Positions 11,434-22,915 of a stretch of DNA of 64,000 nucleotides are shown piece by piece. The DNA lies in contig OW240924.1 in assembly GCA_933207985.1 (NCBI GenBank), positions 69,168,985 to 69,232,984 of the forward strand, written 5' to 3'. The notes below the pieces were generated by a model, which saw only the letters and a program-made list of their open reading frames with translations, was not told the DNA's origin and did no database searches. Numbering within the stretch: position 1 is the first letter of the stretch; every line of letters begins with the position of its first letter. A program made the position numbers and the translations under genes. The DNA is from Pelobates cultripes. Its lineage: Eukaryota > Chordata > Amphibia > Anura > Pelobatidae.

Positions 11434-13636
11434 TTGAGCTCATACAGCTTGGATCTTTCCTCTGCAAAAGTTAATTACTTCAATACCCTCATAAACACAA
11501 TCTCCCGCGAACCCAAACGACTATTTCACACATTTAACTCTCTTCTTCGCCCTGCTGTTCCTCCTCCACCTACTAACTTGACCGCCTCAGACTTTGCAAC
11601 TCACTTCACTGACAAGATCTCTACAATCAGAGAAGAGATCTCTCATCTTTCTTCTTCCCCTTACAATACTTCCCCTAACTTCACTCCCTCTGCTATTCTA
11701 TGTTCATTCGCACCCGCTACACTGGAAGAGGTTTCTGCTCTGCTCCAGTCCTCCGGCCCCACCACCTGCTCCCTAGATCCAATTCCCTTGCATCTCATCC
11801 GTACTCTGTCTACTTCTCTTTCTCCACCTCTCACTAAAATTCTCAACCTCTCTCTCTCTCCTCTGGTATATTTCCATTGCCCTTCAAACATGCAATTGTA
11901 ACCCCAATTCTAAAGAAGCCCAATCTTGACCCTAACTCCCCATCCAACTATCGTCCTATCTCGCTACTGCCTTTTGCATCCAAGATCCTTGAAAAAATTG
12001 TGTATGCGAGACTGACAGACTTCCTCGAGTCCAACTCTCTGCTAGACCCGCTTCAGTCTGGTTTCCGCACTAAGCACTCTGTGGAAACGGCACTGACCAA
12101 AGTATCCAATGATCTACTCGCTGCAAAATCTCATGGTCTCATCGTCTAAGGCAAAGGAGAGGTTTTTTTTACTGTAAGAACAATCAGGATGTGGAATTCT
12201 CTGCCTGAGGAAGTGGTTTTATCAGAGTCCATACAGATGTTCAAACGGCTACTAGATGCATACTTGCAAGAACAGAATATTCAAGGATATAATCTTTCAA
12301 TGTAGGGTAATAACTGCTTGATCCAAGGATAAATCTGACTGCCATTCTGGTGTCAGGAAGGAATTTTTTTCCTAGCTTGTTGCAAAATTGTGCTTCAAAC
12401 TGGTTTTTTTTTGCCTTCTTTTGGATCAACAGCAAAAAACAAATGTGAGGTAGGCTGAACTTGATGGACGCAAGTCTCTTTTCAGCTATGTAACTATGTA
12501 ACTAACTATGTAACTATGGTCACTACTCTATCCTAATTCTCCTTGACCTGTCTGCGGCTTTTGACACTGTTGATCATCAACAGCTTCTTCTCATCCTCCG
12601 CAATATCGGTCTACAAGATATTGCTCTCTCCTGGTGCTCCTCCTACCTCTCCCAGCGCTCTTTCAGTGTTTCTTTCTCTGGCTCTGCTTTTTCTCCCCAG
12701 CTCCTCTCTGTTGGTGTCCCCCAAGGTTCAGTCCTTGGTCCCCTACTGTTCTCCATCTATACTGCCTGCCATGATAAACTCATTAGCTCCTTTGGCTTCC
12801 AATATAATTTCTATGCAGATGGCACACAAATCTACCTGTCCTCTCCTGATCTCTCCCCATCCCTCTTGACTAGTGTCTCTGACTGCCTCTCTGCTGTTTC
12901 TAACTGGATGGCTGCCCACTTCTTTAAACTAAACTTGACCAAAACTGAAATTCTGGTCTTTCCTCCCTCAAGTTTTGTTACTCCTGTGTCTATCTCCCTC
13001 CAAGTCAACGGTGCTACCATCAGCTCCACCACGCAGACTCGCTGCCTAGGTGTTCTCTTTGACTCCGACCTCTCCTTCAAGCCTCATGTTCAATCTATCA
13101 CCAAATCCTGTCATTTCCATCTCAAAAACATTGCGCGCATCCGCCCCTACTTAACGCCAGATGTGACTAAGGTGTTGGTCCATTCCACTGTCCTTTCTCG
13201 CCTTGCCTACTGTAATCCGCTTCTCAGTGGTCTTACGTGCTCCCAACTAGCGCCGTTACAGTCCATAATGAATGCGGCGGCGAGGCTCATCTTCCTGTCC
13301 ACACGCACCTCCCATGCCTCACCCTTCTATCAGTCCCTACATTGTTACAGTTATAGAGCTCAATTTAAAATTCTGGTTCTTGCTTTCAAATCTCTACATA
13401 ATGCTGCTCCCACATATCTATCCTCCCTTATACACAAGTATGTCCCGTCTAGGCCCTTACGATCTGCTGAAGACTTACATCTATCTTCTGTCCGTACTCC
13501 CACCTCTGATGCTCGCCTTCAAGATTTCTCGAGGGCTGCACCGTTCCTGTGGAACTCGCTTCCCTCCTCCATTAGATGCTCACCCAGTCTCCACTCCTTC
13601 AAAAAAATCGTTAAAAACCCACTAGTCAGTTCCTGA
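11434..13636 (+). pseudogene. L2 LINE reverse transcriptase (broken)
   Basis: Blocks appear in order across frames: an N-terminal segment (FTDKISTIREEISHL), [29 protein letters not shown], then after the insertion [29 protein letters not shown], the palm motif and a long C-terminal domain with [12 protein letters not shown] and [10 protein letters not shown]. The last open frame runs 12866-13636. The palm motif reads YADG where the family has (Y/F)ADD, so one catalytic Asp is lost. Frameshifts lie near 11880 and 12540-12866. It once copied L2 RNA at the nick; now inactive. Confidence 0.85.
12139..12515 (+). mobile_element. LINE 3' end (CR1-like) inside the L2
   Basis: Reads into the last coding block (RMWNSLPEEVVLSESIQMFK), then a 3' UTR ending in TATGTAACTATGTAAC repeats. 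Flanked by ATGGTC at 12133-12138 and 12516-12521, a short target duplication. The L2 coding sequence resumes at GGTCACTACTC. The same family is at 37944-38922 (reverse) and 41458-43205 (reverse). Confidence 0.8.
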
Positions 13637-13858
13637 CTGATTCCTCTTCAGCAACTGTCACTAGCCTTATACTATCCTTACCTTTTTGTGTCATTTTACT
13701 CCACTCCCTCTAGCATGTAAGCTCATTGAGCAGGGCCCTCAACCCCTCTGTTCCTGTGTGTCCAACTTGTCTGGTTACAACTACATGTCTGTTCGTCCAC
13801 CCATTGTAAAGCGCTGCGGAATTTGACAGCGCTCTAAAAATATCATAATAATAATTTC

Positions 13859-14364
13859 TGACAAACATTGAGTTATTATTCCTCATTTTAAATTAAAGAG
13901 AAGGGAAATTACATCAGATTAAACATAGTTTACTAAGCAAAAGAAAAAAAGATTAATAAAAAGGGACATAGTTGGCACAAATAATTGTTACAATAGCTTG
14001 TGACATCACAGAAATTACTCACCTGTCTAGATTGCAAAAACTAGTTAATTGTCAGAAACAAAGCTTTGCAAGGCTTATAAATGGTAACGGCCACAGGTAA
14101 AGGTTTTTCTTCCACTTTGTACACCAAGGAGATCTGTGGAGGCAAACTCACTGTTAATATATTACACTATCAATTCGTCTTTTCTCGTCCATTGGCTTTT
14201 GTCTACACCATTTAAGAATTCAAACCATTGAAGAAACAAGTTTGGACTCGATACACATTTTTATGTAAATTGTATCCATTTTATTATACTTCATTTTATG
14301 TACTATTTTCATACTTGGTGCAACCTGTTTTCCATATAATGTATCTGCCCATGCCTAAACAATA
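13859..14364. other. No gene recognised
   Basis: AT-rich, without terminal repeats or a convincing frame. Confidence 0.35.
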
Positions 14365-15010
14365 CACTTGTGCACAACGAAAATTTTTGGTTTGTCCGAA
14401 TAGATTCAGACGAAAATACATTTTGTTTCATCCAAAACGAATTTCGCCCTTTAGTCTATTTGTTTCAGATTAAATTTGTCCAATATTTCCAGTTCTGAAT
14501 TTACATTTGGACTAATGGAATGCTGCAATTGCTGGCAAATTCTTCAGTGGTTTAGATGGACAGATAAGTCCCTAATTTGGCACCCTTATGTAAAAATTGC
14601 CATATTTAATGGTACCAAGTTAGGGGGGAGGAGGGCTGGGTTTAGTAGATGGATCCTTATTTTGCTGTCCTTATATATGGCAATCCCACATGATGTCAAA
14701 TTAGGAAGCTATCTTATTAAACAGCTGAAATATTAAAATTGACACAAGCCCTTTTAGTATTTAGTTGACAGCTCCCTAATTTGGTATCCTGGTCTCCTGG
14801 GACTGATCTACTTAAAGATTCCAAATTATGGAGCTATCTACTAAACACCCGAAAGACCAAAATTTAAAAAAATGGCATTTGGTCTTCCAGTTGCTTAGTA
14901 GATAACCCCTAAATCAAATGTACACCCTTATATGAGATTTCCATATTTTACAATACCAATTTTATAAATTTAAAAAAATGAACGAATCGTGCATGGAAGA
15001 ATCGTGCATC
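14365..15010. repeat. Unclassified interspersed repeat
   Basis: Contains related mirrored segments (TAAGTCCCTAATTTGGCACCC; GCTCCCTAATTTGGTATCC; CCAAATTATGGAGCTATC). The edges GTGCACAACGAAAA and GAACGAATCGTGCA look like degenerate inverted ends. Non-coding; family not identified. Confidence 0.4.
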
Positions 15011-16118
15011 TCAGTTTGGAGATTTTTGCTGTGTCTCTCTGCTTTCAGATTTGTGTATGTCTCTGAATTTAGCAATAGCCCAATGCAGTTGTACTAGTTA
15101 CAACATGAGATACCCTACACAGACCTTAAAGAAAAGGTAATCGAATTGCCACTTTACAATAACATTGTGAAACTCATCTAATGCAAAGAACTTCTGCAAG
15201 GCTCGTTCTGATGCTAAACCATTTGCTAAAATTATGCCCTTCTGCCCCATACAGATACAAACTTGCATCTTGAACAGCATCTGAAATGAACCTTCCTTTA
15301 TTTGCGAAGACAAGTTAAATTGAAGAAAAAAGGAAAGTCAAAAATGTTGCATGCGCAAGTAAGTTATGAGTATTCTAATGTCCAAAAACAATCCAATGTG
15401 CAAAGTCTGTAGTTCTTTTCTAACTCAATACTGATGACTATTTTACTGCCTTCGCTAAGCAACAGTTAAAATTTCATCTTGCAAAGAAATATATATATAT
15501 ATATAGTTACGCTGGACAAATGTGTTAAACAGAAACATCATAAATACAAAACATTAAGAAAACATATTGAAGTGTAGAGTGTATCATCATTTTGCACCAA
15601 ATTATGCATTCAGACAGGATTTCATTTAAACATGATAGTCAATTCTAAATATATGTCGTGAGCCATCATTTGATAGAAATCTAGTTACAGTTAATACTCA
15701 TGAGGGCTTAACGTGTCTTACCAGACCTTAGAAATTCCAGTAAAAACTCTGGAGATAAGTATTAATTTACATAGACATCAGCATCCCTGCGTCACTCAAT
15801 GCAATGCACATACAGGTAATTCTGTCTAATTTTCCCATTCAATTACTCCTGATGTTTCAGATTATAATACTGTTGGTCCATTTGTTATAGCTTGTGTCCC
15901 CGTGTTTTTGCCAAGTCTTTGATCCCAGGCACAAATTTGTGTAAGTAATTGAATTACACAATATGCCATTAAAGCCTTGAAGGGGAACAGGCACCCTCAG
16001 AGTTAAAGGGAACAAACGAGTAAAAACTGCAGAAAAAGAAAGAACACTGTGAGGCCTGCAACATTTTAGAGCAGATACAGCAGGGTTATGCTACATACTT
16101 TACAATGATCAGGGGCGG
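15011..16118. other. No gene recognised
   Basis: Only a short (AT)n run at about 15488-15505. Frames here are short and not protein-like. Confidence 0.4.
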
Positions 16119-16304
16119 GCAACACGGTGGATAATGCAATTAAAAGTGTATCTTTATTTGGCGTCAGGAAATATATAAAAACATTAATCACTGCTGCAAT
16201 GTTTCGGCCGTCACCTTTATCATACATTGGTTATTGGTGTTTTTCTATGTTCTCTGGCTCCAAATAAAGACACCCTTTTAATTGCATTATCCACTGTGTT
16301 GCCC
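16119..16304. repeat. Inverted repeat with a Penelope-like end signature
   Basis: The arm at 16119-16163 (GCAACACGGTGGATAATGCA...) pairs with 16259-16304 (...TGCATTATCCACTGTGTTGC) over about 45 bp. The spacer carries GCAATGTTTCGGCCGTCACC, which in reverse has the '...GGCCGAAACATTGC' form seen at Penelope-like terminal repeats. Probably two partial ends in opposite orientation. Confidence 0.5.
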
Positions 16305-16529
16305 TTTGAATTTGTAATCTGGAAATTAGCTTGTGGGGAATTTGCGGTTTCTCGTTATTTGGCGAAGCCTTGGGGGTGGGGGGGTGGGAACATGAATGCT
16401 GAGACTGTTGGGCCATTGAAGCCCATTTCCTAGTGGCACATCCGACTGTGACGTTTTGTTGGATTCGCAACATGCTCTCATGATCCATCGAAGTCCAAAC
16501 GTCAGAGCAATGTTCTAATAGGGCTACTT

Positions 16530-16690
16530 ACTAAAGTCAGAATTCAAAGTATAAATTTGAATTTAAAATATAAAGCCGGAGTATCTGAAATTAAAGCATA
16601 GTTGACATGAATATGTCTTGTCATTCTGGCTAATTTGACCATACATTTTCAATTCACCTTGAGTTTTTTTACTTTAGTAGAAAATTTTAG
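16530..16690. repeat. Short inverted-repeat MITE
   Basis: The left edge GGGCTACTTACTAAAGTCAG and the right edge TTTTTTACTTTAGTAGAAAA are partly complementary. The same family as 52962-53112, which begins AGGGTTATTAACTAAAGTGAG. Non-coding. Confidence 0.5.
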
Positions 16691-17031
16691 TGGTGAAGTT
16701 TGGTAAGCAAGCCAAGGATTATGCTTCTGATCTGCAGACTATGTTCTGAATCGGATGCCGAACAACAGACGGCTCTTTGTGGGTTCCTCTGGAATGTGAA
16801 TACCAAAATATATGCTCATGATTTGAAGTTCTCTTTGAAACTTTATAGTGTGGTGCAGACCGTGTATGAAGCTTTTGAGGCATCACAGAAGAGACCAACA
16901 TTGGTGGCTTTTCAGGCTTTTGTGACATTGTGGTGGGTGAGGTGGAGCTTGCTCATGACACCATGACTATCCATTCTTCTTTAGCAAATGGAGATGTGGC
17001 ATAGTGAGCGTTGTCAACATATTACTATAAT

Positions 17032-17038
<7 letters not shown>

Positions 17039-17067
<29 letters not shown>

Positions 17068-19125
17068 CTTTATTTTTGTAAGTGCAAAAGTAGGTACATT
17101 TGTCAAGGTGGCCACATAATATTACAGTAGTAGGCAAATAAAGACAATTCTGGTGACATATTTGTTATGTGTTGCACTTTGTTTTTGTGTGAGTGAGAAA
17201 TTCACGATTCAACCAAAAATATTGAACAAAAGAAATCTACCAATAAGAGAACAAAACAGGCATTTTAAAGTGATGCCAGGACAGGAGTAGCTTAATAGGC
17301 AAAAAACATACCATATCATAGCTTTGTGCAACATCATATCATAGTGTGCGTGGATATAAAGGTCATGTGGGCTTGTTATGTCCCAACGGTGTTGTCCCGC
17401 TTGATACCTAATGGTTTTTGGAAATAAATGAGTGGGGGTAAGTGGGGGCTCTCTCTAAGCTCCTGCCAGACGTGTCAAAAGGGCGCTGTTCATGCGTGAT
17501 TAGGCTAAGAGCCTTATAAAACCGGCGGATTTATGAAGTGCCGGCTGGGGTATTATTGTGGGTGCCACTATATGACCGCGTTCGAAGGTTTTCATGGGAA
17601 AGCATGGTAGTGGTTTGTTATATAATGTTGTCTGGAAGGTTATGTCTCGCTTAAGGTGGTGGGTCAGGAAGTTAAGCATAAATTTTAAGCGGCCTCTGCC
17701 TTGTTTAGGTACGTGTTGTAGATATGGGTGTCTATATAGGTGTGGTAAACCTTTAGTGTGAGTCAGCATCAAAAAAAAAAAAAAAAAAATAATAATAATT
17801 TGTACTTAGAGAAATAAAGAGCAGACAGTCTCGATTATTCTCGCTGTGGGTGAGTGTTCTCGTCTGTTGGGCAGTAGGCCAGGTTGTTGCCCTGTAAAAG
17901 AAAGGAGGGAAAGCGTCCCGATAGTGTTTGTTCTGTTTCAGGTTGTGGGAGCCGCACGCGGTCCTGTTGGGGGCTGTCGTGGCACAAAGATTGGTGCGTC
18001 AACTGCGCCCCTCCCTGGTCTGCTTGTCGTTCCAGCCGGTGGGTTAGCGGTGTCCGGTGCCATCAGTGGCAGCTGCATGTCTTCCAGTGTCCTTGTGGCC
18101 TCTTGTGTGTTCCTCACCACCAGAGGACCGCTTGCGCCCTCAATGTGTAGTGTGCGCCCTGGACCCCAGCGGTACCTGAGTTGTTTCTGCCTCAAGAAGG
18201 ACGTAAGCTGTCTGAGGGATCTTCTCCAGTTCAGCGTTCCACTTGAGAGATCTGCATAAAACGACAGAGTCGTGTCCTCAAAAGTGTAGGTGGTTAGGCC
18301 CTTGGTGGCTTCTAGAACAGCCCTCTTGTCCCTCGCGCTTTGAAACCGGAGGATTATGTCCCCTGTAGCAGCTGGTGGTGCTGTAGGTGGCCGTGGTATG
18401 CGGAAGATGTCATCCAATATTATGGATTTGGCCACTTTTGGGGTTAAGAGCGCAGTCAGTAGCCGCCTAGCATAATGTGGGAGTTCGGCCTCAGGTACAG
18501 AGTCTGCAACCCCTCGCAGTTTGAGATTGTTTTGCCGTCGCTTATCCTCTTGTGTGGCCAGTTGCTGGTCATGTAGTGCAGCCAGTTGTTTGAGGTCGTG
18601 TACTGTTGCTTTCAGCTCCTCTATCTGGCTGGTGTGGCCGCTTGAGGTGCATTCCACGGTCCCGAGCCGCGCTGAGAGGCCTTTCAGATCCCCCCTTATT
18701 GTGGCCACTTCTGCAGATATTTTGCTGTGATGGGCGGCCATGAGTTCCCTGATGGCCTCCATGGTCACCGGCGTGGAGGCTAATGTAGGCACTCGAGGTC
18801 TGTCTGGCAGTAGTGGGGCGTTACTCGGCATGCAGCTCCCTGCTTCTTCATCAGACGTGCCATCCGAGAAATCGGAGCAGCCTCCGTGCAGGGACGCCAT
18901 TGTTGCGCCGGCCGTCTCGTGGGCCTGCTTCCACATGTCCCCTATATTCATGCCCAGACGGGGCTTGTCTGGCTTTTGTTTTTTTGTTTTCCTGCCCATG
19001 AGGATCAGGTAAGGCGTGGGGCACTCCGGGGAGTGTTTGGGTCGTGGTCGGGTTCTGGTTGCGGTGATTATGCTCGATTAGAGTCGGGAGCTCAGCCGCC
19101 ATGCGACCTTCCTCGTCCGTTGCTC
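17039..19125 (-). mobile_element. ORF1-only L1-like retrotransposon, copy 1 (HAL1-like)
   Basis: On the minus strand this is a 5' leader, a full ORF1, about 0.87 kb of 3' sequence without any endonuclease or reverse transcriptase similarity, and a poly-A tail (plus-strand T-run at about 17034-17063). A 15-bp target duplication, ACTATAATTATTTTT, is present at 17024-17038 and 19126-19140. Length is about 2.1 kb. The organisation matches 'half-L1' elements, which rely on another LINE's machinery. That it mobilised as an ORF1-only unit is inferred from the clean TSD and tail. Confidence 0.8.
17938..18999 (-). CDS. L1-type ORF1 protein (353 aa), intact
   Basis: L1-type ORF1 protein: an RNA-binding chaperone that coats element RNA and forms trimers. 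The start is supported because MGRKTKKQKPDKP is conserved in the copy at 26794-27846 (MGRKSKKTKPDKP). Order: basic N-terminus; acidic linker (SDFSDGTSDEEAG, about 42-54); heptad-like coiled coil at about 85-150; an RRM-like region starting RRQNNLKLRGVADSVPEAEL; a C-terminal domain with FYADLSSGTLNWRRSLRQL and LRYRWGPGRTL; a Pro-rich tail. There are no stops over 353 codons in an element that otherwise lacks ORF2. Whether it is expressed is unknown. Confidence 0.8.
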   Translation of the reverse strand: MGRKTKKQKPDKPRLGMNIGDMWKQAHETAGATMASLHGGCSDFSDGTSDEEAGSCMPSNAPLLPDRPRVPTLASTPVTMEAIRELMAAHHSKISAEVATIRGDLKGLSARLGTVECTSSGHTSQIEELKATVHDLKQLAALHDQQLATQEDKRRQNNLKLRGVADSVPEAELPHYARRLLTALLTPKVAKSIILDDIFRIPRPPTAPPAATGDIILRFQSARDKRAVLEATKGLTTYTFEDTTLSFYADLSSGTLNWRRSLRQLTSFLRQKQLRYRWGPGRTLHIEGASGPLVVRNTQEATRTLEDMQLPLMAPDTANPPAGTTSRPGRGAVDAPIFVPRQPPTGPRAAPTT

Positions 19126-19140
19126 ACTATAATTATTTTT

Positions 19141-19507
19141 AGTTTATTAATAGGGTGCTAACATATTTCACAGCAATATTAATTTACATCATACACAAAT
19201 AGTTTGAGGGCTTAGCTGTCAAAGACTAAATTACACTGAGAATCTTCATGGAACGAGTTTGCAATCTACAGAATGTTTATAGTTTACTTAGTTGCTAAAA
19301 GTGGCTGTGATTTAGCTGCTCCATTCACACTTGCTTATCTGAGGGGCAACTTCATACACAGCTCTAATCATTATTTATATATAGAGATATTATTAATAAA
19401 TTGATAGGAAACACCAGAATGAGCATGATGAAGATGAACGCAATGTGCTTTATATAAATGGAGAGGAGTGATTGAGGATTTTGGAAAATACTAGTTTTTT
19501 TCCGCTA
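19141..19507. other. No gene recognised
   Basis: Flanking DNA between the L1-like element and a TTAA MITE. No repeat or frame identified. Confidence 0.35.
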
Positions 19508-19559
19508 TAAAGGGACACTATAGTGACCAGAACAACTACAACTTATTATAGTTCTAATG

Positions 19560-19707
19560 AGTAAAGTAAGTTTTATCCTGCAATCCATGAACCATCTTAG
19601 TAGCCCTTTTCTGAACCCTCTTTAAGGTATCAATATCCTTCTGAAGATACGGTCTCCAGTACTGTGTACAATACTCCAAGTGAGGTCTCACCAGTCTTCT
19701 GTACATT
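19560..19707 (-). mobile_element. CR1 LINE fragment
   Basis: Nearly identical to part of the CR1 coding region at 44395-44982 (shared AGATACGGTCTCCAGTACTG and ACTCCAAGTGAGGTCTCACC). Minus-strand sense; encodes the QYWRPYLQKDI region. About 150 bp, truncated at both ends. Confidence 0.75.
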
Positions 19708-19964
19708 GCTCCATAGGAACGCCTTAAGTGGCCACTATTCAGTGAACCTCTTTGAGGTAATGCTAATTAACCAAGCCAGCATTTTGCTCCAGCTCCTTGA
19801 CGTTCTCAGCCAATCCAATGCTTTTCCTATGGGAACGCATTGGATTGGCTGAGATCATCCATTCTGATTATATAGGCCAAGGAGGTGGATTAGGGGTGGG
19901 CCAGCACCGGGGCCAGCGTACCCCTGCACACTGGAAATAAGTTGAGTTTTATGATTTATTTTTT

Positions 19965-21548
19965 GTCAATCTCTTTTTATTGAAATTTTGGTTTTTATCA
20001 CATCAATGCAGGATAGGTTACACAAATAAAGTAAAAGGAGTTGACAGGAGTGTGTGAAGTGCTTAGGGAGAACGGCCGTATGGAGCAAGAGATTATAAAT
20101 CCTGGGTGCTGGAGCATATAATTGCGGGCAAGCAGGCTCTGTAATGTAAGAAAACAATTAAACTGGCATTAAATCAAACATTATCTAAATAAGATATTAA
20201 TATTCGAGCTGCAAATGTGTAGTTGGGTTTCTGGTTGCGGAATCAGGCGGTCTGAGGATGTGGATGGAGCTGCCTGCCCGGGCTCCCAGTCGCATGTGCT
20301 GGATTATTGGTTGGCAGTCTGTTTGGGAACAGATAGGCCCAGAGCCTTAAAGAAGGTTGGTGATTTAGCAAGTGTAGATATTTTGTGTACAGTCCACTTG
20401 TGTGTGACCACCAGAAACCTGGGGGATCTCCAGTGGTATTCCACCCCCACTGCTCTCAGGTGGCGGGTGAAGGGATTCAGGGATCTTTGCCATTGTAGTG
20501 TGGATCTGGTGAGGTCCTGGTAGATAGAGAGACTTGCTCCTTCGAATGTTAGTGGCGTCTTGAATCGGAGGGCTGTCATCAGGAGTCTTTTGTCCTGTGA
20601 GGTAGAGCAACGCACGAACACATCTCGTAACATAGAAGAGGCTGCTCTGCCCGATGATGGAAGACGGTAGATCCCATCTATGGTGAATTTCTTAGCATGA
20701 TTCGGTGGCAGTTTAGAGGCTACGAGATGCCTCACATAGTGAGGGAGCTCGTCAGGTATGATGGTGTCATGTATCCCTCTAAGATTGAAGTGATTGCGTC
20801 GTGTCCTGTCATCCAGAGCTATGTAGTGGAGTGAGAGAGCTTGTTGCTGGGCATGTAAGGCCAGTACAGAGTCCTGTAGGGATGACATTCCCTGCTTAAT
20901 GTCTGATATGTCATCCTCCAAGGCCTTCACTCTATCAGTGACTGCTTGCATGTCCGCCTTAATGGCCGCCACGTCGGCTGCCAGGAGGCTCTTGATCTCT
21001 GTGACAAGGTTAAGAAAGTTCCACTGTGTAACTGAGGCTGACCTATCTGAGGCCAGCTCATTTGTTTGTACCTGCTCTGGAGGTACTCAGGCTGTATGGG
21101 GTCTGCTGGTACCTTTGTGGGTTCGCGGTCAGCCACTCCCGCCATTTTAGGAGCTGGTTATCGCTGCAACAGAGCCCCTATGTCCCTGAACCCCAAAGGT
21201 GATTCTGGAAGTGGCTTTTGGGACCATCGGCTCATCGATGCTGGGTCAGGTAAGTAAGCGGCAGGGTAGTCTTCTGCATACGGTCCCAAGGAGAATCAAA
21301 TCTGCTCAGCAGTGCCGGCCAATCTAGGCTTGCACTTGGGCCCCAGGCCTGCATTTCTGCCATTTCACCTTAGTGGGGTATACAAACATCATAAGGTACT
21401 CCTTTGATGTGCACTGCTTGTATCACTGGCCAAGAGTAGGGTGTTTGAGGGTTTTAAACCTCTAAAATCAGGCTTTTAAGCAGCTCTTGGTGTGGAGCGA
21501 TGCATAATGGCGTCTGCTCCAGCTCATGGTTATGCTCCATCCCCCCCA
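19965..21548 (-). mobile_element. ORF1-only L1-like element, copy 3
   Basis: Shares the ORF1 type with copies 1 and 2 but is more diverged and has a shorter 3' part (about 340 bp). Flanks GAGTTTTATGATTTATTTTTT (19944-19964) and GAGTTTATTATTTTTT (21549-21564) look like a decayed target duplication next to the T-run. Inserted in the TTAA MITE. Confidence 0.6.
20304..21145 (-). pseudogene. L1-type ORF1, frameshifted
   Basis: The start MAGVADREPTKV at 21145 is read in one frame. The body moves to another frame around 20930-20990, where MAAIKADMQAVTDRVKALED opens a coiled coil. An RRM-like start (RRNHFNLRGIHDTIIPDELP) follows, then the C-terminal block SIYQDLTRSTLQWQRSL with VEYHWRSPRFLVV. The 222-residue frame ends at 20304. 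The domain order matches the intact proteins at 17938 and 26794. The frameshift makes it a pseudogene unless the internal Met is used. Confidence 0.7.
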
Positions 21549-21710
21549 GAGTTTATTATTTTTTAAGGGGGGCAAGTCACCTAGATGGTGGTTTTAACAC
21601 AATAGGGTCAGGAATACACGTTTGTGTTCCTGACCTTATAGTGTTCCTTTATATAAAATGTTAATGTTTCAGTCTACAAAAAGAGACTTTTTGCAACATT
21701 AAAATTTTGT

Positions 21711-21790
21711 TTAACCCCTTAAGGACCAAAATTCTGGAATAAAAGGGAATCATGACATGTCACACAAGCCATGTGTCCTTAAGGGGTTAA
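21711..21790. mobile_element. 80-bp palindromic MITE (TTAACCCCTTAAGGAC)
   Basis: Ends TTAACCCCTTAAGGACC and TGTCCTTAAGGGGTTAA; the two halves are imperfect mirror images through AATCATGACATGTCAC. An 80-bp copy lies at 40974-41053. Too short to code. Confidence 0.75.
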
Positions 21791-21938
21791 AGCTGAATAA
21801 AAGCTATGACTATTTTCCACAAATCCTCAATTCCGCCTCTGATTGGATATTATACTACTGTGGCTGGAGTTTCTTGCACCAGGGGATGTAAAGTATGTAT
21901 TAAGAATTGGAGTTCTCCGTCCTGTGTGCGTGTGCGCG

Positions 21939-22275
21939 CGCCTCGGCACTCTCCCTTAAAGTTTTTTAGCCTCTGTGCTACCAGCGTATGCAATATACAG
22001 ATAAGAAATAGGAAGGTGCACTCCCAGGTATTTGATGGTTATTTTTATTTCAAGGTTGTCCCAACATTTTGACCCCTGAGGGTCTTTTTCAAGGTCCATG
22101 GACCTTGAAAAAGACCCTTAGGGGTTGAAACGTTGGGACAACCTTGAAATAACCATCGAATAAATTTCACGTTTGAATGAAGACCTGTGAGTGCACCTTC
22201 CTATTTCTTATCTGTATATTGCATACGCTGGTAGCACCGAGGCTAAAAAACTTTAAGGGAGAGTGCCGATGCAGT
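21939..22275. repeat. Large palindrome of two Penelope-like ends
   Basis: Symmetric about 22098/22099 (AAGGTCCATGGACCTT). The left arm runs back to about 21940 (CTCGGCACTCTCCCTTAAAG) and the right arm to about 22271 (CTTTAAGGGAGAGTGCCGA). The right arm contains an extra stretch of about 20-30 bp near 22160. The block AAAAAGACCCTTAGGGGTTGAAACGTTG is the typical '...GAAACG' terminus of Penelope-like elements, here present head-to-head. Confidence 0.7.
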
Positions 22276-22394
22276 TTTGAAATATAAATATATATATATA
22301 TGTATGCAGTGGTGTATCCTGGTTTTGTGCTGCCCTAGGCAGGACAAAACTCGGGCGCGCCACACCCGCCCAACCTTTCCCCCCGCCCCGGCTT

Positions 22395-22915
22395 CTAAAT
22401 ACACACACATTCACTGACAGATACGCATACACTAGCTAACAGAAACACACACACACTAACAGACAAACACACTCACTAGCAGACACACACACTCACAGGC
22501 AAACACACTCACACTAACAGACACAGAGTCAGACACACACAGTCAGACACACACTAACAGACACTCACTCACTAGCAGACAGACACACACTCACAGGCAA
22601 ACACACACTCACTAACAGACACACACTAGCAGACACACACTCACTGATACACACACACTCACAGGCAGTCACACTCACACTAACAGACACACACACACAC
22701 ACACAGTCAGAGACACACACACACTGTCAGACACACACACACACTAACAGACACACACTAACAGACACACACTCACTAGCAGACACACTCACTCACTAGC
22801 AGACACACACACTCAGACACACACACTAACAGACACACAGACACACACACTAACACACACAGTCAGACACACACACTAACAGACATACACACACTCTCAC
22901 TCACATTAACACATT
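22395..22915. repeat. CA-rich minisatellite (AGACACACACTCACTAGC-like units)
   Basis: Irregular units of about 18 bp alternating CACTAACAGACACACA and CTCACTAGCAGACACA; belongs to the surrounding element. Confidence 0.85.

Larger units (their letters stand above)
11225..13858 (+). mobile_element. L2-clade LINE, 5'-truncated and interrupted
   Basis: Encodes the reverse transcriptase half of an L2-type LINE and ends in the characteristic AAAGCGCTGCGGAATTTG followed by (TAA)n-like repeats. The endonuclease half is missing, consistent with 5' truncation during insertion. Bases 12139-12515 are a foreign LINE 3' end. Frames change several times, so this copy is dead. Confidence 0.85.
19508..21655. 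mobile_element. TTAA-type MITE with two nested LINE insertions
   Basis: The left end AAAGGGACACTATAGTGACC and right end CTTATAGTGTTCCTTTAT are the family termini (flanks mutated from TTAA). The MITE body is split by a CR1 fragment at about 19560-19707 and by an L1-like element at about 19965-21548. Removing both leaves the usual layout, including GGTCAGGAATACACG near the right end, as at 2364-2789. Confidence 0.65.

Noticed and set aside
16700..16966. 88-codon frame as a possible host exon
   Set aside because: No recognisable domain and no splice context I could defend; a processed pseudogene cannot be excluded.
22395..22915. CRISPR-like spaced repeats
   Set aside because: The units are variable CA repeats without unique spacers, in a vertebrate-type genome.
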